Assembly: GCA_964491265.1 (NCBI GenBank)
Contig: CAZBFP010000005.1
Location: 1-64,000, forward strand
Source: JBBAGC01 sp964491265
GTDB lineage: Bacteria; Spirochaetota; UBA4802; UBA5550
Direction: 5' to 3'
DNA length: 64,000 nucleotides
Every line of letters starts with the position of its first letter. Position 1 is the first letter of the stretch. Under the pieces are notes generated by a model, which was given only the letters and a program-made list of their open reading frames with translations, was not told the origin of the DNA and ran no database searches. A program made the translations under genes and the position numbers. Below are positions 8,870-16,855 of the stretch, one piece after another.

Positions 8870-8954
8870 GTCATTCCCGCGCAGGCGGGAATCTCATAAT
8901 TATTGGTTTTATCAGGAGATTCCGGCACTACGTTATCACTTCGGCCGGAATGAC
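8870..8954. repeat. 85-bp double-hairpin repeat, family 3 (copy J)
   Basis: Starts GTCATTCCCGCGCAGGCGGG and ends CTTCGGCCGGAATGAC. Two hairpins joined by a short AT-rich link make the whole unit an imperfect palindrome. Near-identical units lie at 10516 (opposite orientation) and 41025. Confidence 0.8.
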
Positions 8955-9007
8955 AGACTTATCTCCTGAAATTCAACTACTATCTTTTTTTATTATCTGT
9001 CACTATT

Positions 9008-10387
9008 TCAATCCAGTACAAGTTCCCTTTTGGGAATCGTGGCCAGGTTCTCTTTTATAATCTGATCCGGCATTTCATAGTCGATCATGCTCCCTTCAAA
9101 ATATATCTGGTAGGAAGCCATGTCAAAATGACCGTGACCGGAAAGGTTAAATACTATGGTTCTTTCTACTCCCTCTTCATCTGCTTTTTTAGCCTCATCA
9201 ATTGCACCCTTTATGGCATGGGCGCTTTCCGGAGCAGGTATTATCCCTTCTGTGCGGGCAAAGAGTATGGCAGATTCGAAAACCTCCTTTTGATTGTATG
9301 CCACAGCATCAATAATCCCTTCTTTATGGAGCTGGGAAATGATGGGCGATTCTCCATGATAACGGAGCCCCCCTGCGTGTACAGGCGCAGGAAGAAACTG
9401 ATTCCCCAGTGTATACATCTTAACCAGGGGTGTATAGTGGGCTCCATCTCCGAAGTCCCAGGTGTACTCACCCTTTGTAAGTGTAGGGCAGGCGGAAGGT
9501 TCCACTGCCAGCATTTTAATTTTTTTCCCATCCATCTTTTCCGGCAGGAAGGGGAGTATTAGCCCGCCAAGATTTGACCCGCCGCCGCAGCATCCTATTA
9601 GCACATCAGGCTCTATTCCTTCTTTCTTAAGCTGAAGCTTAACCTCTTCCCCTATTACTGTCTGGTGAAGGAGTACATGGTTCAGTACAGAGCCCAGGGT
9701 ATAGTTTGTGTCCGCCCTTTCAGCAGCGATTTCTACAGCCTCGCTTATTGCTATACCCAGGGAGCCGGGGTGGTTATTGTCAGCACTGTAGAGTTCGCGG
9801 CCGTAACGTGTTTCAGGGGAGGGGCTTGCTATACACTCCGCTCCCCAAGTCTGCATCATAAGCCTTCTGTAGGGCTTCATATCATAGGAGCATCTTACCA
9901 TAAACACTTTGCAAGTAAGATCAAAGAACTGGCATGCAAATGCAAGTGAGCTCCCCCACTGGCCTGCGCCTGTTTCTGTTGAAAGGTATTTGATCCCCTG
10001 CTTTGCATTATAATATGCCTGGGGTACAGCTGTGTTCGGTTTGTGCGACCCTGCTGCTGATACACCTTCATACTTGTAGTAGATTTTTGAACGGGTGCCG
10101 ATTTTCTTTTCAAGTGCGCCGGCCCTGAACATGGGTGTGGGTCTCCATAGTGAATAGATGCTTAATACTTCTTCAGGTATATTAATAAATTTATCAGTTA
10201 CATTCCCATCCTGGGCCACAAGCTCCTTTGCAAAGATCTGCTCAAGCGCCTCAGGGGGGAGAGGCCTGTTGTCTGCCGGGTTCATGGGGGGAAGGAACGG
10301 TGTTTTCAGCTGAACAAGATAAGGATTAGGGTTAAACCACTTTTTAGGCATCTCCCTGTCTTCAAGTATAATTTTTCTTTCAAGCAT
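9008..10387 (-). CDS. trpB: TrpB2-type tryptophan synthase beta chain-like PLP enzyme
   Basis: A 459-residue fold-type II pyridoxal-phosphate enzyme. The PLP lysine is K116 in AAGSHKPNTA, followed by the TETGAGQWG motif and the phosphate-binding loop CCGGGSNLGG. Length (~460), the N-terminal extension and the KEG..IPAPESAHA ending place it in the TrpB2 group rather than TrpB1 (~400 residues). TrpB2 makes tryptophan from indole and serine, often without a TrpA partner. No trpA or other trp gene is nearby, which fits an indole-salvage role. I start at ATG 10387 because a perfect AGGAGG stands 6-7 bases upstream; a longer frame reaches 10450 but runs through the promoter. A palindromic operator-like site overlaps the -10 box. 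Confidence 0.88.
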   Translation of the reverse strand: MLERKIILEDREMPKKWFNPNPYLVQLKTPFLPPMNPADNRPLPPEALEQIFAKELVAQDGNVTDKFINIPEEVLSIYSLWRPTPMFRAGALEKKIGTRSKIYYKYEGVSAAGSHKPNTAVPQAYYNAKQGIKYLSTETGAGQWGSSLAFACQFFDLTCKVFMVRCSYDMKPYRRLMMQTWGAECIASPSPETRYGRELYSADNNHPGSLGIAISEAVEIAAERADTNYTLGSVLNHVLLHQTVIGEEVKLQLKKEGIEPDVLIGCCGGGSNLGGLILPFLPEKMDGKKIKMLAVEPSACPTLTKGEYTWDFGDGAHYTPLVKMYTLGNQFLPAPVHAGGLRYHGESPIISQLHKEGIIDAVAYNQKEVFESAILFARTEGIIPAPESAHAIKGAIDEAKKADEEGVERTIVFNLSGHGHFDMASYQIYFEGSMIDYEMPDQIIKENLATIPKRELVLD

Positions 10388-10412
10388 TATAATACCTCCT
10401 TTGTTTCTTCTT

Positions 10413-10438
10413 ATAGAAACGTTTCTATTTATAGAAAC
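10413..10438 (-). promoter_or_regulatory. Palindromic operator-like site of the trpB2 promoter
   Basis: ATAGAAACGTTTCTAT at 10413-10428 is a perfect 16-bp palindrome, followed 2 bases later by another half-site ATAGAAAC. It overlaps the likely -10 box and lies 26 bases before the start codon, the usual place for a repressor. No regulator gene is adjacent, so the protein is unknown. Confidence 0.6.
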
Positions 10439-10450
10439 AAAAAGTGTCAA
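10422..10450 (-). promoter_or_regulatory. trpB2 promoter
   Basis: On the minus strand TTGACA (10450-10445) is separated by 17 bases from TAGAAA (10427-10422). The -35 is a perfect match and the -10 a 4/6 match. Confidence 0.6.
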
Positions 10451-10515
10451 TAGAATTTTTTATTTTTTTTGGAAATATTTTTTCAAATAGTAGTAGAATT
10501 TTAGGGGGCAAGTCT

Positions 10516-10599
10516 GTCATTCCGGCCGAAGTGATAACGTAGTGCCGGAATCTCCTGAAAGAATTTATGATATGAGATTCCCGCATGCGCGGGAATGAC
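10516..10599. repeat. Double-hairpin repeat, family 3 (copy K, inverted)
   Basis: The reverse orientation of the unit at 8870: begins GTCATTCCGGCCGAAGTGAT and ends CATGCGCGGGAATGAC. Together with copy J it frames the trpB2 gene. Confidence 0.8.
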
Positions 10600-10646
10600 A
10601 AAACCTAAAATTTTACCCCTACACTTGTTAAATAAATAGTTCTTTT

Positions 10647-10817
10647 TCAGCGGAATATCACTTCATCAATATTTTTTATCTCAGAGAAGAATTTCATTTT
10701 ATCCAACCTTTTCCCTTCTATTCCAGTAAGTGGGCGGGAGATTAAATCTGCCCATCCTCCCCGGGGAAGTTCACGATTTTTTATAGTTATTTCTTCAGTA
10801 CTGTAATATGATAGCAT
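10647..10817 (-). CDS. Possible 56-residue protein overlapping the end of the DUF5715 gene
   Basis: An ATG at 10817 opens a 56-codon frame that overlaps the last 31 bases of the upstream gene in another frame and ends at TGA 10647. The predicted product (begins MLSYYSTEEITIKNRELP, ends KNIDEVIFR) has a balanced, protein-like composition with charged and hydrophobic residues. I see no ribosome site, but translational coupling would not need a strong one. It could also be the remnant of a longer 3' gene. Function unknown. Confidence 0.35.
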   Translation of the reverse strand: MLSYYSTEEITIKNRELPRGGWADLISRPLTGIEGKRLDKMKFFSEIKNIDEVIFR

Positions 10818-11587
10818 CTGTTGTCATATTCAAAAAAGACATAGATTTTCCCCTCTCTCTGCAGTTCAAGGAGCGCTTCCATTAACACTGTTTTGAATTG
10901 CTCACGCAATGCATCACCCAGGAGAAAGCCTGTTCTGCTGTGGAGACTTTTCCGGATCTCCTCCTGCGCCCCTTTTTCTGTTTCAGGGAGAGGGAGCTGC
11001 ACATAGTAATCCTCAAAGAAGATATCGAAACAGGCTCCAAAGCTGTGGATTGAGACAAATTTTCTGCCGAAGATCTTCTCCTGATGGTCAACAGTCCGGA
11101 TGACAGATGAAACAGCAAGTTTTACAGTGGGGAGCCCCTCTTTGCGGGCCTGGAGTTTATCCTGAAATCTCTGCACCACCAGCTCAAGTGCGTCTTTTGC
11201 AACCGGTGTGAGATACCTGTATTCACGTCTTACATTGTGGAAGTAGTAGAGTTTCTCCGGGCCTGTATCAATTGATACAAGTTTTCCCTCTTTAATCGCG
11301 CTGTTTATATCATCAAAGTTTTTCAGCGGTTTTATCCCATGCTTCACAGCTTCAGCGGCTTGTTCTTTGAGGCTGAATTCCATCAGTTCCTGCTCCATGC
11401 GGGGTTTTGCAAAATCGCGGTAAACAGGTATATTTTCGATAAAGTTTCTTTCGATAGTATAAACCATATCCTGGTATGACTTTACATAGTTGACCAGGGA
11501 GGCTTCTTTTTTGTTAATAATAACAATTGAGGCAGCTATAATAAGGGCTGATGCTGCAGCAGCGATAATAACTTTGTTTTTATTCAT
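10787..11587 (-). CDS. DUF5715 family protein (M15 peptidase-like), membrane-anchored
   Basis: A 266-residue protein with an N-terminal signal/anchor (residues ~5-25, VIIAAAASALIIAASIVII) and a large periplasmic part. The segment VSSVIRT, then SIHSFGACFDI, has the S-x-H-x6-D spacing of the zinc site of M15 (VanY/YcbK-type) peptidases, and the C-terminus ends with a Tyr-His (CYHITV) where the third zinc ligand would stand. This fits the DUF5715 family, whose function is not established. A role in cell-wall peptide cleavage is an inference from the fold. The upstream spacer is occupied by the nested element at 11634-11884. Confidence 0.6.
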   Translation of the reverse strand: MNKNKVIIAAAASALIIAASIVIINKKEASLVNYVKSYQDMVYTIERNFIENIPVYRDFAKPRMEQELMEFSLKEQAAEAVKHGIKPLKNFDDINSAIKEGKLVSIDTGPEKLYYFHNVRREYRYLTPVAKDALELVVQRFQDKLQARKEGLPTVKLAVSSVIRTVDHQEKIFGRKFVSIHSFGACFDIFFEDYYVQLPLPETEKGAQEEIRKSLHSRTGFLLGDALREQFKTVLMEALLELQREGKIYVFFEYDNRCYHITVLKK

Positions 11588-11633
11588 TAAAATCCCCGGA
11601 GAATCAAATTTATCATATTTTTACAATGTTAAT

Positions 11634-11884
11634 TCCTTAACTTTTATTTGAAATATAATTATCTGATATCGGGGCTGTCCAAAAAGTAATTTCCTTGTCA
11701 TACCGGCTGTAGCGTAGCGTAATGCCGGTATCTCTTAGGCCTGATTTAATCAGGAGATTCCGGTATTTGCAATAATTGAAGTTGCAAAACCGGAATGACA
11801 AATCCCCGAAAATCTGACTTTTGAGACAGCTCCGATATTGAAAACAGCATAATTACACTAAAAGAGATCTACAGGAATAATTAC
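11634..11884. repeat. Nested palindromic element, copy A
   Basis: The 163-bp core 11671-11833 runs from GGGGCTGTCCAAAAAGT to ACTTTTGAGACAGCTCC, so its ends are inverted repeats. Inside lie two hairpins (GTCATACCGGC..GCCGGTAT and GGAGATTCCGG..CCGGAATGAC). The outer AT-rich arms are ATGTTAATTCCTTAACTTTT at the left and ACAGGAATAATTACTTA at the right, which is the reverse of the arm order around copy B although the core has the same direction. No coding potential. Confidence 0.8.
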
Positions 11885-11967
11885 TTATATTTTTCCGTTT
11901 TGTCTATATTATTGCAAGATTTTTTTAACACTCCCTTCAATGCACCATGCCTGATTTGACGGAAATA

Positions 11968-11997
11968 TTGACAAAAGGGTGGTACATATGATATATT
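11968..11997 (+). promoter_or_regulatory. Promoter of the GlsB-type gene
   Basis: TTGACA (11968-11973), 18-base spacer, TATATT (11992-11997). The transcript would start just before the inverted repeat at 12004. Confidence 0.65.
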
Positions 11998-12003
11998 TAT
12001 ATA

Positions 12004-12023
12004 AAAGGTTCCAAGGAACCTTT
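12004..12023 (+). promoter_or_regulatory. Inverted repeat in the 5' leader
   Basis: AAAGGTTCC-AA-GGAACCTTT, a perfect 9-bp inverted repeat at the expected start of transcription and 20 bases before the start codon. It may be an operator or an RNA hairpin that affects translation or stability. Confidence 0.5.
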
Positions 12024-12042
12024 CCCGAAAATGGAGGGATTT

Positions 12043-12291
12043 ATGAGCGTTACATCATTACTTATTTTTATTCTGGTTGGAGCTGTTGCCGGATGGCTGG
12101 CAGGCCTGATTATGAAAGGTTCCGGTTTTGGTCTTATCGGAAACATTGTTGTAGGTATTGTAGGGGCCTTTATTGGCGGATTTATATTCCAGTTTCTTGC
12201 TATTCATATTGCCGGGATCATTGGTTCAATAATTACCGCCCTTGTAGGCGCTGTTGCACTTCTTTTTGTTATCAGTCTTATTAAAAGGTAG
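12043..12291 (+). CDS. GlsB/YeaQ/YmgE family small membrane protein
   Basis: An 82-residue protein with three hydrophobic segments and the family's glycine-rich pattern (GWLAGLIMKGSGFGLIGNIVVGIVGAFIGG). These proteins (transglycosylase-associated family) are abundant inner-membrane proteins induced in many bacteria by general stress; the molecular role is unclear. I start at ATG 12043 because GGAGGG lies 4-5 bases upstream; the in-frame ATG 12031 overlaps that site. It has its own promoter with a leader inverted repeat and shares a terminator with the convergent DUF4332 gene. Confidence 0.85.
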   Translation: MSVTSLLIFILVGAVAGWLAGLIMKGSGFGLIGNIVVGIVGAFIGGFIFQFLAIHIAGIIGSIITALVGAVALLFVISLIKR

Positions 12292-12332
12292 CAGTAAAAT
12301 TATGGCCTGACAATAGTTGATGTAAAAGAAAA

Positions 12333-12356
12333 GGGGGTTCCGGAAATGGAACCCCC
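12333..12356. terminator. Hairpin between convergent genes
   Basis: GGGGGTTCC-ggaaat-GGAACCCCC, a perfect 9-bp stem preceded by an A-run and followed by a weak T tract. It can serve both the GlsB-type gene and, on the other strand, the DUF4332 gene. Confidence 0.65.
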
Positions 12357-12386
12357 TATTCTCCTGCCTGAATAAATGATTATGAT

Positions 12387-12791
12387 TTAATATGTAATTC
12401 CTCTTGGCAGCTTCTTTGCTTCCTCAATCCATTCTTTAACTTTCGCTTCACCCGGGAGCTGGCGCACTAGCTTTTTCTTCTCATTGGTTTCTGCAAGGGT
12501 CTTGTAAAGGTTTTCAGGCTTTCTTTTTGAAAGTTCAACAACAGTATCAACCCCTGCTGCTTCAAGAAGGTCCGCATACTCCTCTCCAACTCCCTTAACC
12601 CTGAAGAGGTCAACGTGATTAACCCACTCAAGAATAAGTTTACCTGATATGCCTGAATCTTTCTCAATTTGCTTTCTTCCAGCAGGAGCCCCCCCTTTTT
12701 TAAGAAGGTCAGATGTTGACTTGACACCTGCATTTCTAAGCTTTTCAGCATATTTAGGGCCTATGCCTTCCACTTCTTCCAGTTTTGCCAT
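12387..12791 (-). CDS. DUF4332 helix-hairpin-helix protein
   Basis: A 134-residue protein with two helix-hairpin-helix units: EGIGPKYAEKLRNAGVKSTSDLL at residues 7-30 and KGVGEEYADLLEAAGVDTVVEL at about 66-88. This is the DUF4332 pattern, distantly like the HhH repeats of DNA ligases and Pol beta. DNA binding is plausible but not shown. A C-terminal basic/acidic helix follows. ATG 12791 is preceded by GGGAGATAAATT, a fair ribosome site. It stands alone, between two element-filled spacers. Confidence 0.8.
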   Translation of the reverse strand: MAKLEEVEGIGPKYAEKLRNAGVKSTSDLLKKGGAPAGRKQIEKDSGISGKLILEWVNHVDLFRVKGVGEEYADLLEAAGVDTVVELSKRKPENLYKTLAETNEKKKLVRQLPGEAKVKEWIEEAKKLPRGITY

Positions 12792-12925
12792 AATTTATCT
12801 CCCTGCAGATTATTAATAATATCAAAGACTGATATTATAATTATACTTTAACTTATAAAAGTCAAATGATATTGATGTGAAAGTAGTTTAAATGCTGTTT
12901 TTGTTTATTTGAAGATAAATTTTTT

Positions 12926-13192
12926 TCAGTAATTATTCCTAAAGATATTTTTTAGTGCAATAATTATGATTTCCATATCCGGGGCTGTCCAAAAAGTAAT
13001 TTCCTTGTCATACCGGCTGTAGCGTAGCGTAATGCCGGTATCTCTTAGGCCTGATTTAATCAGGAGATTCCGGTATTTGCAATAATTGAAGTTGCAAAAC
13101 CGGAATGACAAATCCCCGAAAATCTGACTTTTGAGGCAGCCCCGATATTAGAGCATTATATTTCAAGTAAAAGTTAAGGAATTAACACTGAA
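12926..13192. repeat. Nested palindromic element, copy B
   Basis: Outer arms TTCAGTAATTATTCCT (12926) and AGGAATTAACACTGAA (ending 13192) are inverted repeats with 13 of 16 matches. The 163-bp core 12981-13143 differs from copy A at about two positions by eye, both at its right end. The junction is ATATCC|GGGGCTG on the left and CAGCCCC|GATATT on the right. Confidence 0.85.
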
Positions 13193-13323
13193 TTTTTTTA
13201 ATAAATTGAAGTTCAGGTGAAAATGTGCTGTATTAATCTTCCTGTTTCCTGTATTGTTTAAAAAAAGGTATACCCGGTTCTTCATACCTGTTTTGCCCGT
13301 AATTCTATATTAAAGGAGCAATT

Positions 13324-15699
13324 ATGAAAAAATTTAAAATACTCCTGCTGGTTCTGGTAATTATTGCTGTATCTCTTTATATTGCCTTTGAAGTTTTTTT
13401 CCGTAAAGCTGTTCCATCCTATACAGGTCTTCTCAAAATCGAAGGGCTCAGTTCCATGGTGGAGGTGCGCACTGATGAGAACGGGATACCTCATATTTTT
13501 GCAGATAATGAAAAGGATCTTTTTTTTGCACAGGGGTATATTACCGCAAGGGAGCGTCTTTTCCAGATGGAGCTGACCAGGCTTGCAGGGCGGGGTGAGC
13601 TCTCAACACTATTCGGGGATGCTGTTCTTTCAAAGGACAGGTTTCTGAGAACAGCAGGTTTCCGCAGACTGGCTCTGCAGGGATATGAGGCAATGACAGG
13701 TGAGAAGAGGAACATAATTGATGCCTACGTTTCCGGGATTAATGCATTTATAAAAAGCGGCGAGCCTCTCCCTGCCGAGTTTACTATACTTGGCGCAAAA
13801 CCGGGTGAATGGGAGGGGAGTGATTCTGTAGCAGCGGGTCTCCTTATGGCTTTCAGTCTTACACGTTCACTCTATGTTGACCTTCTGCTTTACCGTATAG
13901 GTGAGTATGCCGGAAAGGAAACAGCTGAATTGCTGGCTCCATCGTATCCCTCATTTGCACCCACACTCACAGGGAAAAGGATGAGCCCCGGACCTGACAG
14001 GGAGTTTATAAAATTTCCTTCTAAAGAGCTGGATAAAACCGGACTTTCAGATTTTCTGCAGGGTGAAATCCCTGCCAGCAACTGGATGCTTTTTTCCGGT
14101 AAAATGACAGAGTCGGGGAAAGCCCTCTTTGCCGGGAGTCCCGATCTTAAGCCTACTCTGCCAGCTCTTTTTTATATGATGCATATTAAGGGCGGGAGGT
14201 ACGATGTTGCCGGCGGTGCGCTTCCCGGTGTTCCCGGCATAGGCCCTCTGGGGTTTAACGGGCACATAGCCTGGAGTGCGGTAAATGGGAGAGGTGATGA
14301 GCTGGACTATTTTGTTGAAAAGCTTAATCCGGCAAACCCGGATCAGTATCTTACTGAAAAGGGGTACAGAGATTTTGAAATAATTAATGAAGTAATAAAG
14401 GTCAAAGATAAGAAAGGATTCAGAGAGGAAAAGCTGAGAATAAAGGTGTCGCGTCACGGTCCGGTAATTTCTGATGTAATGCCCATGGCTCCGGATAATG
14501 CTGCTATGAAGTGGGCCGCTTTTGATAATCCCTGTATCGACCTTGAAGGGCTCCTCCTCATGAACCGTGCCCGTAATTTTAATGAATTCCGCAATGCCCT
14601 GAGCAGAGTAAAAACCATTAACCTGGGATTCGGATATGCTGATAAAAACGGGAATATCGGATGGCAGTTTACAGCTTCAGCCCCGATACGCAAAAAAGGT
14701 GACGGCTCTTTCCCGGTTCCAGGCTGGACAGGTGAGTATGCCTGGAAAGGCTATATCCCATATGAAAGGCTCCCATATGATTATAATCCGGCTGCAGGCT
14801 TTGTTGCCTCTTTTAATAATGACCCGGGGAATGCCGGTTATCATCTTACACATTATTACCTTTTTCAGAGATCTATCCGCTTTGATAATATCATGAAGGA
14901 GAGAGGAGATAAAAAAGTCACTTTAAAGGATATTAGAGAGATGCAGCTTGATACAGTGTCCGTAGTGGCTCAGCTCTGGGCGCCTCTTGTAATAGAGGCC
15001 TGCCGTAATGATGAGCTTGCAGAGTATGTGAAAATACTGAAAGGGTGGGGGAATGATATTACCACCGGCAGTTCTGCAGCTGTCCTTTTTAATGCCTTCT
15101 ACTCCATGATGATGAAAAACACCCTTGCTGATGAGGCGGGTGATAAACTCTGGGAGGAAGGATTAAGTCAGTCCTATCTCCTTTATATTCCGGATCTTGT
15201 TTTAACCAGTATAGCCGGTGAACCGGATCATCTTCTATATAATAATGTAACAACAGCGGAGAAAGAGACAAGGGATGATATAATAAGAAAGAGTATGAGG
15301 GAAGCTGTTGCCCTGGTTAAGGAAAAGCAGGGGAGTAATCCCGGGAAATGGAGCTGGGGCAGGGGGCATAAAATGTATTTTGAACACCCCATGGGGGGGA
15401 AACTCCCGTTTTTCAACCCTGATCCTGTCCCGACAAATGGAGATCATTTTACTATAAATTCCGGATTCTGGGAGCTGGCAAATCCATTTAAAATGGACTC
15501 AGGCGGTGTAATTAGAATCATGGTGGATTTTGCTGATCCTGAAAGCGCCACTATCATCAGCCCGCCCGGTCAGTCAGGTCATTACAAAAGTCCTCATTAT
15601 AATGATCTGGCACAGCTATGGGCTGATGGCGGTCAGGTGCCTTTGAGGTTTAATTCCGGAGAAAAAATCTCCCGGGTTCTTATGCTTGAGCCTCAGTGA
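13324..15699 (+). CDS. Penicillin acylase family (S45) N-terminal nucleophile hydrolase
   Basis: A 791-residue exported Ntn-hydrolase. Residues ~5-25 are a signal anchor. The A-chain contains the NGIPHIFADNEKDLFFAQGY and ARERLFQMEL motifs. The autoproteolytic site and nucleophile is probably S252 in PASNWML, where the mature beta chain starts; later GFNGHIAWS and FNNDPG match conserved positions. Family members cleave amide bonds of beta-lactams, acyl-homoserine lactones or long-chain acyl amides in the periplasm after self-processing; the substrate cannot be told. ATG 13324 has AAGGAG 7 bases upstream. It may be co-transcribed with nothing else, as a hairpin follows at 15727. Confidence 0.88.
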   Translation: MKKFKILLLVLVIIAVSLYIAFEVFFRKAVPSYTGLLKIEGLSSMVEVRTDENGIPHIFADNEKDLFFAQGYITARERLFQMELTRLAGRGELSTLFGDAVLSKDRFLRTAGFRRLALQGYEAMTGEKRNIIDAYVSGINAFIKSGEPLPAEFTILGAKPGEWEGSDSVAAGLLMAFSLTRSLYVDLLLYRIGEYAGKETAELLAPSYPSFAPTLTGKRMSPGPDREFIKFPSKELDKTGLSDFLQGEIPASNWMLFSGKMTESGKALFAGSPDLKPTLPALFYMMHIKGGRYDVAGGALPGVPGIGPLGFNGHIAWSAVNGRGDELDYFVEKLNPANPDQYLTEKGYRDFEIINEVIKVKDKKGFREEKLRIKVSRHGPVISDVMPMAPDNAAMKWAAFDNPCIDLEGLLLMNRARNFNEFRNALSRVKTINLGFGYADKNGNIGWQFTASAPIRKKGDGSFPVPGWTGEYAWKGYIPYERLPYDYNPAAGFVASFNNDPGNAGYHLTHYYLFQRSIRFDNIMKERGDKKVTLKDIREMQLDTVSVVAQLWAPLVIEACRNDELAEYVKILKGWGNDITTGSSAAVLFNAFYSMMMKNTLADEAGDKLWEEGLSQSYLLYIPDLVLTSIAGEPDHLLYNNVTTAEKETRDDIIRKSMREAVALVKEKQGSNPGKWSWGRGHKMYFEHPMGGKLPFFNPDPVPTNGDHFTINSGFWELANPFKMDSGGVIRIMVDFADPESATIISPPGQSGHYKSPHYNDLAQLWADGGQVPLRFNSGEKISRVLMLEPQ

Positions 15700-15726
15700 G
15701 AATGAAATAATAGTTTTATTAAAATT

Positions 15727-15755
15727 ATCCCTGCAGTGAAATATCTGCGGGGATA
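15727..15755 (+). terminator. Probable terminator of the penicillin acylase gene
   Basis: ATCCCTGCAG-tgaaatat-CTGCGGGGAT, a 10-bp imperfect stem 28 bases after the stop. The T-rich tract (TTTTTTCTTCTC) comes about 10 bases after the stem, so efficiency is uncertain. Confidence 0.45.
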
Positions 15756-15843
15756 GTAATGAAGATTTTTTCTTCTCTTATGATGGAATCCGAAAACTTA
15801 TAGTATTATGCTTAAGTGAATAAACAGTGCCTGCAGGTGAATT

Positions 15844-16356
15844 ATGACATCAGATCCTGAAAAAGATGAGAAGCAGAAGGAACAGGATGAACAGGATGAG
15901 CTTATCCGGAGGGAGATTCTCCGGGAAAGAAAGTTCTCCATAGCTGAGGCAATCGGCAGGGAAGGGGGAAATTTTATTAAGGGGCACAGTCCAATCCCCC
16001 GGCTTGACCAGGTAATCTCACTCCTTACTGTTTTTATTGCAAATAATATTGATGACTCTTCAAGGGTTTTAATGACAGTGCTTCAGGTAAATGTAAAAAA
16101 TGACCGTATAAAAATTGCCGAAAGTATTGAAGCCCCGCTTAAGTATCTTCACTCACTTATTCAGTCTTATGTCAATAATCCACATTTGCTTTATGAGCTT
16201 AAAAGGGAGGTTGCTTTTACCTGTGGTAAGATGAATGATGAAAAGCCCTGCTTCCAGAAACCGGGGGAACCCCCTCACTCTGATGATGAATACTCTCATG
16301 AGATAGTTAAGGAAAAGCTTGCCGGCCTGCTGGCGAAGATTGAGGCGGAGCTGTAA
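15844..16356 (+). CDS. Unrecognised 170-residue protein
   Basis: I do not recognise a family. The first ~30 residues are extremely charged (KDEKQKEQDEQDELIRREILRERK) and probably helical; the middle (residues ~55-110, SLLTVFIANNIDDSSRVLMTVLQVNV) looks like amphipathic helices of a soluble protein; the tail has two cysteines about 10 residues apart (FTCGKMNDEKPCF) and an acidic helix. No signal peptide or membrane segment. An AGGTG lies 6 bases before ATG 15844. It converges with the thioesterase gene, and a hairpin lies between the two stops. Confidence 0.7.
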   Translation: MTSDPEKDEKQKEQDEQDELIRREILRERKFSIAEAIGREGGNFIKGHSPIPRLDQVISLLTVFIANNIDDSSRVLMTVLQVNVKNDRIKIAESIEAPLKYLHSLIQSYVNNPHLLYELKREVAFTCGKMNDEKPCFQKPGEPPHSDDEYSHEIVKEKLAGLLAKIEAEL

Positions 16357-16366
16357 TCCCGGCACT

Positions 16367-16801
16367 TTACACTGTGATCATGTAATCACAGTGAGCTGAT
16401 GCAACCAGTTTTTTCTCCCTGTTGTAGGCTTCCCCCTCCATGTGCACTATGCGGCGCCCCTTTGTCTTTACTCTGGCTGTAATTGTAAGCTCATCACCTT
16501 CAAATACAGGGCGGTGGTAGCTGGTGTTCATGTGTACCATTGCTGACATGGGTGTTTTTGATGCCCGGTAGCAGAGCGGCCCGAAAACATTGTCAAATGC
16601 GGCACTGATAATCCCCCCCTGCATAGAACCTGCAGGATTGAGGTGTGATCCAAGAACGGGGAAAAGTACTGTAAGCTCAGTGTCATCTTTGTGGGAAATA
16701 AGCCTTGCTTTCATGCTTGTGAAACATGGCGGCGGAGGCGGGAGTTCAATACTCAACTTCCCGTACGGATTATATGCGTCATTAATATTTCTGTTATTCA
16801 T
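16367..16801 (-). CDS. PaaI-type hot-dog thioesterase
   Basis: A 144-residue single hot-dog domain. GSMQGGIISAAFDNVFG supplies the central helix with the catalytic-type Asn/Asp region of the PaaI/YigI (4HBT) group, followed by MVHMNTSYHRPVFEGDELTITARV. Such enzymes hydrolyse acyl-CoA thioesters in the cytoplasm, usually as tetramers. Together with the acyl-ACP thioesterase and two acyl-CoA synthetases it adds to the window's fatty-acyl metabolism. ATG 16801 is preceded by GGGGGGATAGTA at suitable distance. Confidence 0.82.
   Translation of the reverse strand: MNNRNINDAYNPYGKLSIELPPPPPCFTSMKARLISHKDDTELTVLFPVLGSHLNPAGSMQGGIISAAFDNVFGPLCYRASKTPMSAMVHMNTSYHRPVFEGDELTITARVKTKGRRIVHMEGEAYNREKKLVASAHCDYMITV
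16370..16393. terminator. Hairpin at convergent gene ends
   Basis: CACTGTGAT-catgta-ATCACAGTG, a perfect 9-bp stem that overlaps the final codons of the minus-strand thioesterase and lies 13 bases after the plus-strand stop. It has no T-run, so its role as a terminator is uncertain. Confidence 0.4.
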
Positions 16802-16855
16802 TACTATCCCCCCGGATTGTATGATTTAGTATCAGCACGAATTACTGAAGATATT

